Assembly: GCA_028565715.1 (NCBI GenBank)
Contig: JAOXYC010233237.1
Location: 1-10,566, forward strand
Direction of reading: 5' to 3'
DNA: 10,566 nucleotides
From: Phoronis pallida
Taxonomy: Eukaryota > Phoronida > Phoronidae
Shown: piece after piece, positions 1 through 7,522 of the stretch
Numbering within the stretch: the stretch's first letter is position 1
Layout: the number at the start of each line of letters is the position of its first letter
Program-made: the position numbers and the translations under genes
The notes under the pieces: model-generated
Databases searched by the model: none
What the model was told of the DNA's origin: nothing
What the model saw: only the letters and a program-made list of their open reading frames with translations

Positions 1-229
1 TTGTAGGATCTTCCGACGGTCTGTCCGACTCACCTAGTTTTGATTGGTGGGTATATTAATACGGACTTACTACGTATTATCACCAAACCTCTCAACCAGC
101 GACCTCAACTCCAGTCACCACCTCTTCAACAGTTTTCCACGTTTAGCTGGTGACAATAGAAAACAGTTTTAAAGATCTTCTTCTTCTTCATTAATACCGT
201 CCAAACTGTACTTATCATCAATTTATAAC
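1..229 (+). promoter_or_regulatory. Upstream region and 5' leader of the Hox gene
   Basis: An inverted CCAAT box (ATTGG, 43-47) sits next to a TATA-like stretch (TATATTAAT, 52-60). That would put a transcription start near 80-95 and a leader of about 140 nt. A CT/CTT-rich stretch (177-190) lies in the leader. The TATA/CCAAT reading is weak because such strings are common in AT-rich DNA, and the real start may lie outside the window. No upstream ATG lies in frame between the stop at 170-172 and the start codon. Confidence 0.3.
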
Positions 230-581
230 ATGAGCAGCTGTTACCGATCCCAAGGAAGTCCGACGCAGGTTGAACCAAAGCTTGCCGCCGCGGCCGCCGT
301 AGACTATCGCTGGGCAGCACACCTGGCGTCACCATACAGTCCCGACTATACCTCGAACTATCCAAACTTAACCCCTGCAGCAAACTGGGCTAGCAATTAT
401 TACGGAAACTACAGCGCTTACCCAAACTACCAACAGCCGACAATGCCGCCACATACACCATCCCAGTATTATCCTGTAACACCAACGACGCCCACAACGG
501 CGTCACTTTCAGTTAGTAAAGCCGCCGAGAAACCAGAACAATCCAGTCCTGTGTACGCGTGGATGATGCCACAGCAAAGTA
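230..581 (+). CDS. Hox exon 1: N-terminal region and hexapeptide
   Basis: This exon encodes residues 1-117 and the first base of codon 118. It is visibly richer in G+C than the flanks, with codons such as GCCGCCGCGGCCGCC around 284-298, which fits coding sequence. The hexapeptide VYAWMM is encoded at 551-568. The donor at 582 reads GTGAGT, a full match to the consensus, and leaves phase 1. A second GT three bases upstream (579) is a weaker donor in the same phase, so use of it would only drop one serine. If the intron is retained, two more codons are read before TAA at 587-589. Joining the final A to CT of exon 2 gives Thr118. Confidence 0.92.
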
Positions 582-3500
582 GTGAGTAAACGTGTTTTAA
601 GTTTTTGTCAGATTTACGACTTTTTTATCCAGCTGTGTTAATTTGTAATCACAGCAGGCACATCCCAAGAGGATTTGTCCGGCTAAGATTTATGTTATCT
701 CTGCTTACCATTTAAAATCAAGCATTGGAGGTTCTTTTTCACCCACGAAAAGCATTTTTAAATTAATATGTTTTAAAAAATGCATTTCAATATTAAAGGA
801 TTAATGAATTCATATTTCTGAATTGAGTTAACATACCAAATATTTATCTTAGCGTATTCCGAGTTTCAATTTGTTCTCATAAAATTTTCGTATTGTCGTA
901 AATTATTCAACCTACACATTTGTGTTGTTTTATTTTGGCGAAAGCCGCAATACTCTGGTAAATGACTGAGTCAAATAAATTGTTTATTGCGTCACCACAT
1001 GTTCTCTAAAATTGAATTAGATAGGTTAGTTTTAAACATTTTTTAAATTTTCATTGATGTTTTGGTATTGTAAATGGCTTTAATTTCAAAAGTTGTTTTA
1101 GTTCTGTCAAAATGTTTGACGACTTATCTTTGAACAACAAATTTTAACCATTGATGGATTGAATTTAAATTAATTTAAATTCAATCTAATTAATAACAAA
1201 TGGCAGATTTTATGCGAATCGAAAAAATAATCTTCAATTGATTTGAAGAGCCGAAGAGGATCTAAAATTATAATTTGATCTTCGTTACAAGTTTTTAGTG
1301 CCATAAACAATGATTAAAAAATGGCAATATTAAATTTTATTGAGCGTTTTATATTTATGTGTATTTTATGAACTGATTGTGATGCATGTTGCTGATCACT
1401 CCAAGTCTCTGTTTTGTGACAAAAAATTATGTATTTAAATCTGACTTCTGTAAAAAACACATTTGGTATTTTAAAAGCCAAGAGAAAATATTTTCCTTAA
1501 AAAGAGTATGTTTCAACTTTCTTACAGAAGTTTAGGATGAGTTTTAATTCTCAACATTCCGTTATCTTAATTTACTCATGAGTTACGTAACTATTTCCTA
1601 AAACATTACTCTAATTGTAAAGCTTTATTGTACTTTGCACAGCCTGGCTATCAAGAAAATTAACCAAATTTCAAAGACTAAAAATATTGTATGTCTTTTC
1701 CCCAGATCAGTTCCGAATTTCTCTGGCTTTTCTATATTAACCAAACTTAATACGGATATTTTACAGGGAAATGTAAATACATTTCGAGTTTGTGAAGAAT
1801 GTGTCTTATTTTTTAAAGAGCTTCAATGACAAGGTACTACGTACCGTAACGATACACTTTATCAAACAAAGTAATTTCTCTTGTAAACATGTTTTGTTGA
1901 AGACGATTGTCCAGTTATTCTTGATCAAAACAATTGTTTACAAGAGCAGTTAATGCCGTTATATATGTTAAACAAAGTAATTCTGTTATCATTTTAAAAC
2001 ATTTGTTTTAAACTGAAGTCAGATGAGCACATATGAAACAAAAGCTTTTCACTGAACTCGAGTAAATAAAACAAGTTAAAGGAACGATGTTTTAAAAATT
2101 AATTTCATTTCAATTTAATGATTATGATCTTGAGAGCATCATTTTATAGTTTCCACCATATCAGGTTAAAGATACTGTCTCCTCGTTGGTGAGAATCTGG
2201 GGTCAAAATTCAAATCAACTAGAAATTTTGTGTATGAGTCCTTTGATGAATATAATTAACCTGCATCATAGTCAAAAAATTCAAAAAAATCGGTAAGGGG
2301 GTAAATTTGAGATCTTTGTATCCAAAAAAAGGTTTTCGAAATTTACACTTTTTTAGGATAAGAAGCTCAAATGTACCCCTTTACCGAGTTTTTTTGAATT
2401 GTTTTACTAAGATGTAGGTTAATTATATTCATCAAAGGACTCGTACACACAATTTCTAGTTGATTTGAAATTTGACCACAGATCCTCACCAACGAGGATC
2501 TTTAATTTAAAAAAATATATCGTCGTGAATTCATTCCTAAAAGTATTAACTCATTAGCAAAACCCGGCACAAATGTGAGTTCAGACCCAGAAAGGTAATG
2601 ACCCATTGCTAATTTGATACCTGTTGATCTTAATTTGATAACTTTAAAAATAATCAAATTCAAATAAGTCATACATGTCAACAACTGCGTTTCAACGAAT
2701 TTCTTTGATTAGTAGCCGACGGCGTGCCGCTGAACGCATGGTCGGTGATCCAAATCTATCACTCAGAGATTGTTTTTGAATTTATTTTTCATTATAACTT
2801 GTCTGTAAATATGATACCAAGGGGACATACTTAATGTCAGTGATAATTGAACATTATTACAAAAGCAAATAGATAGAGAAATGTAATCTGATCACTTCCT
2901 CAAATATTTGCCACCGAAAATTCATAATTTATTTTCGGTCCTCTAAAAAACGCAGAGAAGGATTTATTGATTTTAATATAAACAACTTGAAATTTTAATT
3001 TCAATTCAATTAAATAAAAGTAAAGCCGTGTAATCAACATTGCTTTTATAAATGTACATATTTTGGAAACAGTGTAACAATTTCAACAATTTCAAAATTG
3101 CTTAATTAGAAATGCTTCATATTATTTGCTACGACAATTTGTTCTGCTGTTGTTCAAGCCATGAAAGTTAACAAAAACGTTCAAGTTCAACAAAGTGAAA
3201 TTGCTCGAACGAAGCATGTTTTCAAATGTCTCAATTGAAGCGCATGTAAGTCACGAAAATTTTGTTGGGTCCGTGTTTAAATCATACAGTTAATGACAGT
3301 AAAAATGAGGTTGACATAAAGATGAATTGATTAAGGTCATAAGTTGACAATTTAAAACGAAAACACGAGAGGTATGATTTATCATAAAGAACATTGGCCG
3401 TTACAGTATGAATTAATGCCAAAATGTACTTTACAAGTTTTCTCTTTTTTATTTCAAAGACAATTATATTGTGATTGAAACTGATAACATTTTCTTTCCC

Positions 3501-4727
3501 CTGACGCTAGAGGGCTGTCACTGTTGTCTGCTCGGTTGTGCGAGGAAGAACTGTTCAAACTTTAAAAACGCAAGGTTATTATCATACGGGATGATGCACA
3601 TCGTTTTTCCCAGCATTCAATGCATTTGAATAAGTTGGACGAGATCAAAACCGACAATCTTCTGAGACCGGAAGGAAGTCGGAACCCTCTGGTTTCCTAT
3701 GTGCACCGCTACCCTCATGGATAGATAGTGGACAAACACTGTCCTCTTTTGGAATTCGGAACACCTCAACAATTTCCGTACCATGTACATTAGCAGCACT
3801 AGGTGGCGCGGTGTTCCGTTTGCTCTTTTGGTTTACTGGTTTATTGAATTCATTGCAGCTTCGGAGAAGAAACATCCAGGACGACAGACATACAGTAGGT
3901 TTCAAACTCTGGAACTAGAAAAAGAATTCCACTACAACAGATATCTCAATCGGAAACGCAGGGTAGAAATTGCTCACGCACTGGAGCTGACTGAACGACA
4001 GGTAGAGTAGTCTTCTAAATGGTTGTTAGACAATCACAACGTTAGATACGAAATATCAACGGAAGCTCAATGTTGTCCCACAAAGATGAATCGAAGTTTT
4101 TAGAACTCACATCTGCAGAATACAGAACAAACAAACAGTAAATTAAAACTAAGACGGTTTCTTCATTTCACATGAGTTTTAACTTAATTAATCTTAAAAG
4201 TTGGGAATTGGAAAATTTAGTCAAGTCAAATCTATTGTGCACTCTCGTGCAGCAGGACCCCTGGTGGTTGTAGACTCTTAGGGTCTCCGAGGCCGTCACT
4301 ACAGGTAATCTTCTTTGCTCTTTATTTTCGGCTTTTCTCTCTTGAAGAGTAACTGACGTCGACAGGATGGGCTTTCACTGAAAGTAGATTGGAGAAACAA
4401 GCACAATATTTTGTAGAATGTTCACTCACGATTAACGAGTTGTGTGTCTTATATCTTATTCCAAAACCACATGTGTATAAAATCATTTTCGCAGTTGCTT
4501 CTCATTCCACGGTCACATTCAATTTGCTGCCAAATACTCAAACAAATTTTTACCCCCTTTATTACGGTTTTAACAATATTATGTTTCAGGTGAAGATTTG
4601 GTTTCAGAACAGAAGGATGAAATGGAAAAAGGAGGTCAAGTCACTCAAAGGCATGGAGGAATTTGAAAAACTTAGTCAACAGATACGAGCCAAATACCGC
4701 CATCCTGAAATGTCGAACGATGTCTAA
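230..4727 (+). CDS. Central-class Hox homeodomain transcription factor, three exons: join(230..581,3859..4001,4590..4727)
   Basis: The spliced frame is 633 nt, 210 residues plus TAA. Seen: N-terminus MSSCYRSQ, reminiscent of the MSSYF-type start of many Hox proteins; a five-alanine run (19-23); a Tyr/Pro/Thr-rich region; hexapeptide-like VYAWMM at 108-113; a nine-residue linker; homeodomain at 122-181; a 29-residue tail. The homeodomain keeps R5, L16, F20, W48, F49, Q50, N51, R53 and M54, the hydrophobic-core and DNA-contact positions of Antp-type domains, and has LELEKEF and [13 protein letters not shown]. Known: such proteins are nuclear, bind TAAT-type sites, often with a PBC partner docking on the hexapeptide, and pattern the body axis. 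Inference: Hox6-8 type, with Hox7 or Hox8 of an ambulacrarian my best guess; an exact orthology group cannot be assigned by eye. Start choice: an in-frame TAA at 170-172 precedes the ATG, no ATG lies between, and there is an A at -3. Odd: YAWM replaces YPWM, the arm reads KHPGRQTY, and an intron splits the homeobox. Confidence 0.93.
1157..1186. repeat. Perfect 30-bp AT-rich palindrome
   Basis: Two 15-base arms (GATTGAATTTAAATT and its reverse complement) meet with no spacer. The core has the ATTTAAAT and TAATT strings that AT-binding proteins, including homeodomains, can recognise. It could be a remnant of an element or a chance AT-rich palindrome, but a perfect 30-mer is unlikely by chance at a given site. 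Confidence 0.75.
1878..1946. repeat. Imperfect hairpin with ~25-bp arms
   Basis: The left arm 1878-1902 begins CTCTTGTAAACA. The right arm 1920-1946 ends TGTTTACAAGAG. Twelve terminal bases pair perfectly, followed by an imperfect TTTTGTTGAAG/CTTGATCAAAA match and an 18-base loop. The hairpin is flanked by a direct copy of AAACAAAGTAATT at 1864-1876 and about 1970-1982, the right copy lying 24 bases beyond the arm. It may be a small foldback insertion. Confidence 0.55.
2166..2505. mobile_element. 340-bp foldback (MITE-like) element bounded by TTAA
   Basis: The two halves are near-complete reverse complements. From the left, CCTCGTTGGTGAG, then AATTCAAATCAACTAGAAATT, then a stretch with CCTTTGATGAATATAATTAACCT, all recur inverted on the right, meeting at a TTCGAA centre (2335-2340). 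TTAA occurs at both outer edges (2166-2169 and 2502-2505), which would fit a TTAA target duplication as made by piggyBac-type transposases. However, the neighbouring AAAGAT/ATCTTT also pairs, so TTAA could belong to the arms. The right end holds a small nested hairpin, GATCCTC-ACCAAC-GAGGATC (2481-2497). The left arm has about 7 extra bases after AAAGAT. There is no transposase ORF, so it is non-autonomous. Confidence 0.8.
3796..3808 (+). promoter_or_regulatory. Candidate CTCF site upstream of exon 2
   Basis: GCACTAGGTGGCG matches the bilaterian CTCF core CCASYAGRKGGCR at 12 of 13 positions. It lies in intron 1, 50 bp before the exon 2 acceptor. A weaker related core, CTAGAGGGC, is at 3507-3515. 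Known: CTCF sites separate regulatory domains in vertebrate and fly Hox clusters. Inference: binding in this organism is untested, and a single motif match is modest evidence. Confidence 0.4.
3859..4001 (+). CDS. Hox exon 2: homeodomain arm, helix 1 and helix 2
   Basis: The acceptor is TTGCAG ending at 3858, after a T-rich but purine-interrupted tract. The exon completes Thr118 and encodes residues 119-165: SEKK, then homeodomain residues 2-44, including [17 protein letters not shown] and ALELTERQ. The donor CAG|GTAGAG lies at 4001/4002 in phase 0. An in-frame TAG follows the donor at 4008-4010, so an unspliced transcript would stop right after helix 2 and lack the DNA-recognition helix. Compared with the usual central-class TRRRRIEIAHALCLTERQI, this protein has [19 protein letters not shown]. 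Confidence 0.95.
4002..4589 (+). other. Intron 2 of the Hox gene (588 bp), inside the homeobox
   Basis: It starts GTAGAG and ends TTTCAG, in phase 0, and falls exactly between codons 44 and 45 of the homeodomain. An open frame runs through its 3' part into exon 3 from about 4389, but the protein it would encode has no domain similarity and lacks helices 1 and 2, so I treat it as intron. Otherwise it is AT-rich with no recognisable element. The 44/45 position is a known recurrent intron site in several homeobox families. Confidence 0.9.
4590..4727 (+). CDS. Hox exon 3: recognition helix and C-terminal tail
   Basis: The acceptor TTTCAG ends at 4589, and the exon opens with GTG AAG ATT TGG, giving V45-K46-I47-W48 of the homeodomain. 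The recognition helix [14 protein letters not shown] is intact, with Q50, N51, R53 and M54. The tail of 29 residues contains an acidic/basic segment ([20 protein letters not shown]), which could extend as a helix. It ends at TAA 4725-4727. The C-terminus is short, as in several Hox6-8 proteins. I do not recognise a UbdA-type or Lox4-type peptide in it. Confidence 0.95.
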   Translation: MKIWFQNRRMKWKKEVKSLKGMEEFEKLSQQIRAKYRHPEMSNDV

Positions 4728-4947
4728 ATCACTAAATGAATATTTGTTCAACTTTGAAACGAGATGTTTCTTCATCAGAAGAAAATACAGCCCTGTACAC
4801 CGAATATGTTCGACTCAAGTTACTTTAGTTATAGCCCACATTGCCATATAAGACAGTACCCAAATTGAACAACGGAGATACGAGTACCAACGTCTTGTTG
4901 GCACTATGTAAAAAACATAACTATAAACCACGTGGTAAGCCATAAGC

Positions 4948-5115
4948 TTGATGGTCCTCCAGCATCAAGGTCCTACGACATACTGGTCCAACGGCATCAA
5001 GATGGTACGGAACAATAGAACAACTCGAACATGCAGTGCTACGATTGCGATAAAACGAGGTGATTGTCCTATTCATTTGTAGCATGATGGTCCGACGGCA
5101 TGACGGTCCTACAGC
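4948..5115. repeat. Degenerate minisatellite, ~16-bp period
   Basis: The string GGTCC, followed by TCC/TAC/AAC/GAC and then GGCATCA-like sequence, recurs at 4953, 4969, 4985, 5089 and 5105, with a variant GGTAC at 5004. Several spacings are exactly 16 bases. The consensus is roughly GGTCCTACGGCATCAT. Weaker relics (CATCATGTCG, CTATGATGTC, CTATGTCGTG) continue to about 5265. The region between 5010 and 5080 is decayed or interrupted. It is probably an old tandem repeat downstream of, or inside, the 3' UTR. Confidence 0.6.
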
Positions 5116-5564
5116 AAGATAGTTGTAAGACTCTGATGTTGTAGTTTCGTCATCCGGTAGAACCATGAGGCCGTAAGAGCATCATGTCGTTTTATCGTAA
5201 TCTTAGAACTATGATGTCTTATTTCCAATGTTCCACTATGTCGTGGGACCTTGGTGTCGTTGGTAAGTGCTGTATGTCTATCGTGTACTCAGCCTAGCTT
5301 ACATGTAGTTTCCAGAATAGCGAGTAGGCTAGGGGAGCCAATTCCTTCAGTTCAGACGTATCTTGAACACTTTCCATGTAGAAAAATCACCGAGACCTTT
5401 TTGCAGTGACATTTGACATTGCCGACCACCCACTGCAAGTAACACTCAAGTATTATTTTGAAAAGAGGATACGCAATACAAGTTGTATTCCTGTTACAAA
5501 TTATGCAGTGTATAAAGTAATAAGTCACATTTAGCCGGAATGTTTAAGTTATTGGATGGTTCAA

Positions 5565-5570
5565 AATAAA
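5565..5570 (+). terminator. Candidate polyadenylation signal AATAAA
   Basis: This is a canonical hexamer 838 bases past the stop codon. It is followed by a T-rich stretch around 5579-5605 that could act as a downstream element. In sequence this AT-rich the hexamer is expected by chance, so confidence is low. Confidence 0.25.
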
Positions 5571-5701
5571 TCATGCCGTTAATTTGTCCATTCTATATTT
5601 CTCAAAGCACAGCGGCAACCGCTAAAACATATCTCGGACAAATCGTGAGCTGATTCAATCCGACATTGTAGTACGCACTACATAGGCCAACTAAAAAGTA
5701 T

Positions 5702-5990
5702 TACCGTATAGCCCCGCAATTGAGCGCATGCGCTTATATGCGAAATAATGCATTTTGCTCTCACAATTTGTCAATTCAAATTCCCGCAAAATAGGCGCAT
5801 GGGCCTAAATGTTCCGCGATTAGGCCCATGTTAACCAGGCGCTCCGGATGTAGGCGCACTTTTGACATATTAATTTCAACACTTGTTCTACTCAAATTTC
5901 TCGCAAAATAAGCGCACGGGCCTATACGTTCCGCGTATAGCCGCGTATTCTCATATAGGCGCATGCGCTCAATTGCGGGGCTATACGGTA
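5702..5990. mobile_element. MITE-like element with 39-bp terminal inverted repeats
   Basis: The ends 5702-5740 and 5952-5990 are reverse complements with one mismatch. They begin TACCGTATAGCCCCGCAATT and continue through GAGCGCATGCGC. If the outer TA is a target duplication, the repeat proper starts CCGTATAGCCCC, as in TA-inserting families (Tc1/mariner and relatives). The interior holds a diverged 51-bp direct repeat (5776-5826 and 5892-5942, sharing GCAAAATA, GGGCCTA and GTTCCGCG), each copy forming its own hairpin, e.g. CATGGGCCTAA at 5798-5808 with 5820-5830. It has more CG dinucleotides than its surroundings. No transposase is encoded. The minus-strand open frame across it has internally repeated residues only because the DNA is repeated. 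Confidence 0.85.
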
Positions 5991-7033
5991 GGCTGAAAAG
6001 GGGTAACCTACGCATTTTACAACTGTTTTCTGAAGTCAAAAACAAAATTTTGACTTTAAATGCCAAGTCACGTGACCACAAGAATGCTACAAATTCCAGA
6101 GCGTGTCTTCTTTATTGTTTGATCCCTCGTCTTTAAGAAAATGTATACTTAAGGTCGAAAATTGATACTTTTTAAGTTATTCGTAGAAAAAGACACCATG
6201 ATAATTAAGTCAACGTAACCTTAAGTCATTATTTATCGCCGAATGGTTATCTTATTGGCTGGCTCAACATTCTAGAATCCTCATTTGCAGCGCCATAAGA
6301 TTCCTGCTTCTCAAAATATGCGCGGATTGGCAATGAAAGAGATCGTCCTATCAGATGGCCAAAGATGAAAAAATAGTAGTGAGGACAAAAGTGAAATTGA
6401 ATTATTTTCATTTTCAAAATAATCCAAAATCGGCCGATGAACACATCCGAATCATTACAGTACTAAGCACCGGGAAAAGCGCCTTACAGCAAGTGACGTC
6501 ACCTATGTATAGAGGATAATGGGCGGCACCTTTGATACAAGTTGAAGTAAAATCTTGCTAGCGACTGATTGGAATGAGCTCGCAAACCAAAAGATGGCGT
6601 TACTGGTAAAACTAACAAATTTCTCGCCTGACGCTTGCAAACGATGTTTTATAGTTACCTTAAACTTAAGTTGAAAGATTCTTATTGAGACACTTTTCAT
6701 GGTTTTAGCCTCTTCATTGATGTTTTTTTAAACGAAGACCTAAAGTGCTCATAAATTTACCTGTAACCTGTCCTCTTCGTATTTGGCGGGCGCATATGCC
6801 CAGGCAGTAGCTGACGCATTGTAACCTGCCCACAAGCGTTTCTTGCCTCGTTCTAGCAAAATCGTTCGACGTCAACTCTTTCCTTTCTCACCCGATCTTC
6901 TCTGTGTTATCGAACCAAATTTGAAATTATTGAAAGGAAGTTAACTATAAAACCAAACTGTATTTATTTTTCTCTCATTTGTCATTGTTCATATTTTAAT
7001 CCTGTTATTTATTCATTGTATTTTGTTTTTTTT
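5991..7033. other. Intergenic stretch, no gene recognised
   Basis: This is AT-rich DNA with short minus-strand open frames (6247-6444, 6503-6700) that show no domain. Several ATTGG (inverted CCAAT) strings occur (6254, 6327, 6569), plus the CRE palindrome listed separately. An AAGATGGCG string at 6591-6599 opens a 26-codon + strand frame (6594-6674) that starts MALLVKLTNF. It is too short to call as a gene. Confidence 0.6.
6493..6502. promoter_or_regulatory. Palindromic CRE/ATF site GTGACGTCAC
   Basis: This is a perfect 10-bp match to the CREB/ATF palindrome. A GGGCGG box follows at 6521-6526, and an inverted CCAAT lies 67 bp downstream (6569). Together they could be a promoter or enhancer fragment, but no supported gene starts here. 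Confidence 0.4.
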
Positions 7034-7103
7034 TGATATTGTACAGCGCCTTGTCTAAAGGCGCTTTATAAATACCGAGCAATAATAATAATAATAATAA
7101 TAA
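7034..7103 (+). mobile_element. 3' tail of a SINE or L2/CR1-type retroposon with (AAT)n
   Basis: The stem AGCGCC (7045-7050) and GGCGCT (7060-7065) with a nine-base loop is followed by TTATAAATA and an (AAT)7 run (7081-7101). This pattern, a GCGC stem-loop then TATAAATA and a trinucleotide tail, resembles the 3' ends of SINEs and L2/CR1-clade LINEs that I know from many marine animals. The 5' end is not clear. I see no tRNA-type A/B boxes nearby, so it may be a short 5'-truncated copy. Confidence 0.6.
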
Positions 7104-7151
7104 CACTACCGGGGATTTCCAAAAGAGCGCCCCCTTGAAATTGAATTTAGT

Positions 7152-7513
7152 TTTGAATACTGACATGTTCAACATCTTCTGAAGTGCATGATCACAGGTA
7201 AACTGAATGTTTGTGCCAATTCGTTCATATAAGGAGTGGTGTGATGACGTAATCATCGTCCGATGAAGCGTCACATGGGTACCATAGAATAACAACAGTG
7301 GCAGTCAACAAACAATAAACATGCAAAACTTTACTAAATTGATTAAAACAGCGATAAATGTTTAATCTGGCCATTCAAGTCGGGTTTTTGCCTTTTAATA
7401 TGCATACCTTCCTCTATTTTGACACCACCCCTTATATCTGAACGAATTGGCACCAACGTTCCGTTCACCTGTGAACATGCACCTCAGAAGATGTGAAACA
7501 TGTCAGGATTCAA
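7152..7513. repeat. Long inverted repeat, ~92-bp arms, ~178-bp spacer
   Basis: The left arm 7152-7243 and right arm 7422-7513 match as reverse complements at most positions, sharing CTGACATGTT, CATCTTCTGA, GTGCCAATTCGTTCA and GGTGGTGT. The arms lie within or next to AT-rich sequence. Either this is one foldback element or two copies of an unknown repeat in opposite directions. The spacer holds a TGACGTAA half-CRE (7245-7252) inside a GATGA...TCATC near-palindrome. No ORF worth calling. Confidence 0.75.
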
Positions 7514-7522
7514 ATTTGAATT

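Larger units (their letters stand above)
582..3858 (+). other. Intron 1 of the Hox gene (3277 bp)
   Basis: It is bounded by GTGAGT and TTGCAG and is phase 1. It is AT-rich with no convincing coding sequence. The short open frames at 1635-1829 (+) and 2502-2684 (-) have no recognisable domain. Structured parts are listed separately: the palindrome at 1157-1186, the hairpin at 1878-1946, the foldback at 2166-2505 and the CTCF-like motif at 3796-3808. A minor inverted repeat (ACCGAAAA/TTTTCGGT) lies at 2913-2939. I see nothing specific in 582-1156, 1187-1863 or 2506-3480. A long first intron between hexapeptide and homeodomain is usual in Hox genes and often holds enhancers. Confidence 0.88.
4728..5570 (+). 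other. Probable 3' UTR and downstream flank of the Hox gene
   Basis: This is noncoding sequence after the stop. The first clear AATAAA on the coding strand that I see is at 5565-5570, which would give a 3' UTR of about 850 nt including the degenerate minisatellite. The true end may be earlier, with a variant signal. A small out-of-frame ORF (4663-4851) overlaps the tail of exon 3 and is not credible. Confidence 0.35.

Noticed and set aside
126-383. 85-residue minus-strand open frame over Hox exon 1
   Set aside because: It is the shadow of the real exon on the other strand and has no domain.
3645-3905. Minus-strand open frames at the intron 1/exon 2 boundary (3617-3799 and 3645-3905)
   Set aside because: They overlap the Hox exon antisense, conflict with each other and show no recognisable features.
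4389-4589. Open frame running upstream of exon 3, as if exon 3 began with its own ATG
   Set aside because: It crosses a clear TTTCAG acceptor, and the extra residues match nothing; splicing from exon 2 restores a complete homeodomain.
4921-5166. 81-residue minus-strand frame with repeated AVGP-CRRT
   Set aside because: The repeated residues follow from the 16-bp minisatellite and not from a protein domain.
5776-6081. 101-residue minus-strand frame with duplicated GPCAYFA
   Set aside because: It lies across the MITE, and the duplication is the element's internal DNA repeat.
7005-7295. 96-residue minus-strand frame with a leucine run
   Set aside because: The leucines are the (AAT)n microsatellite read on the other strand.
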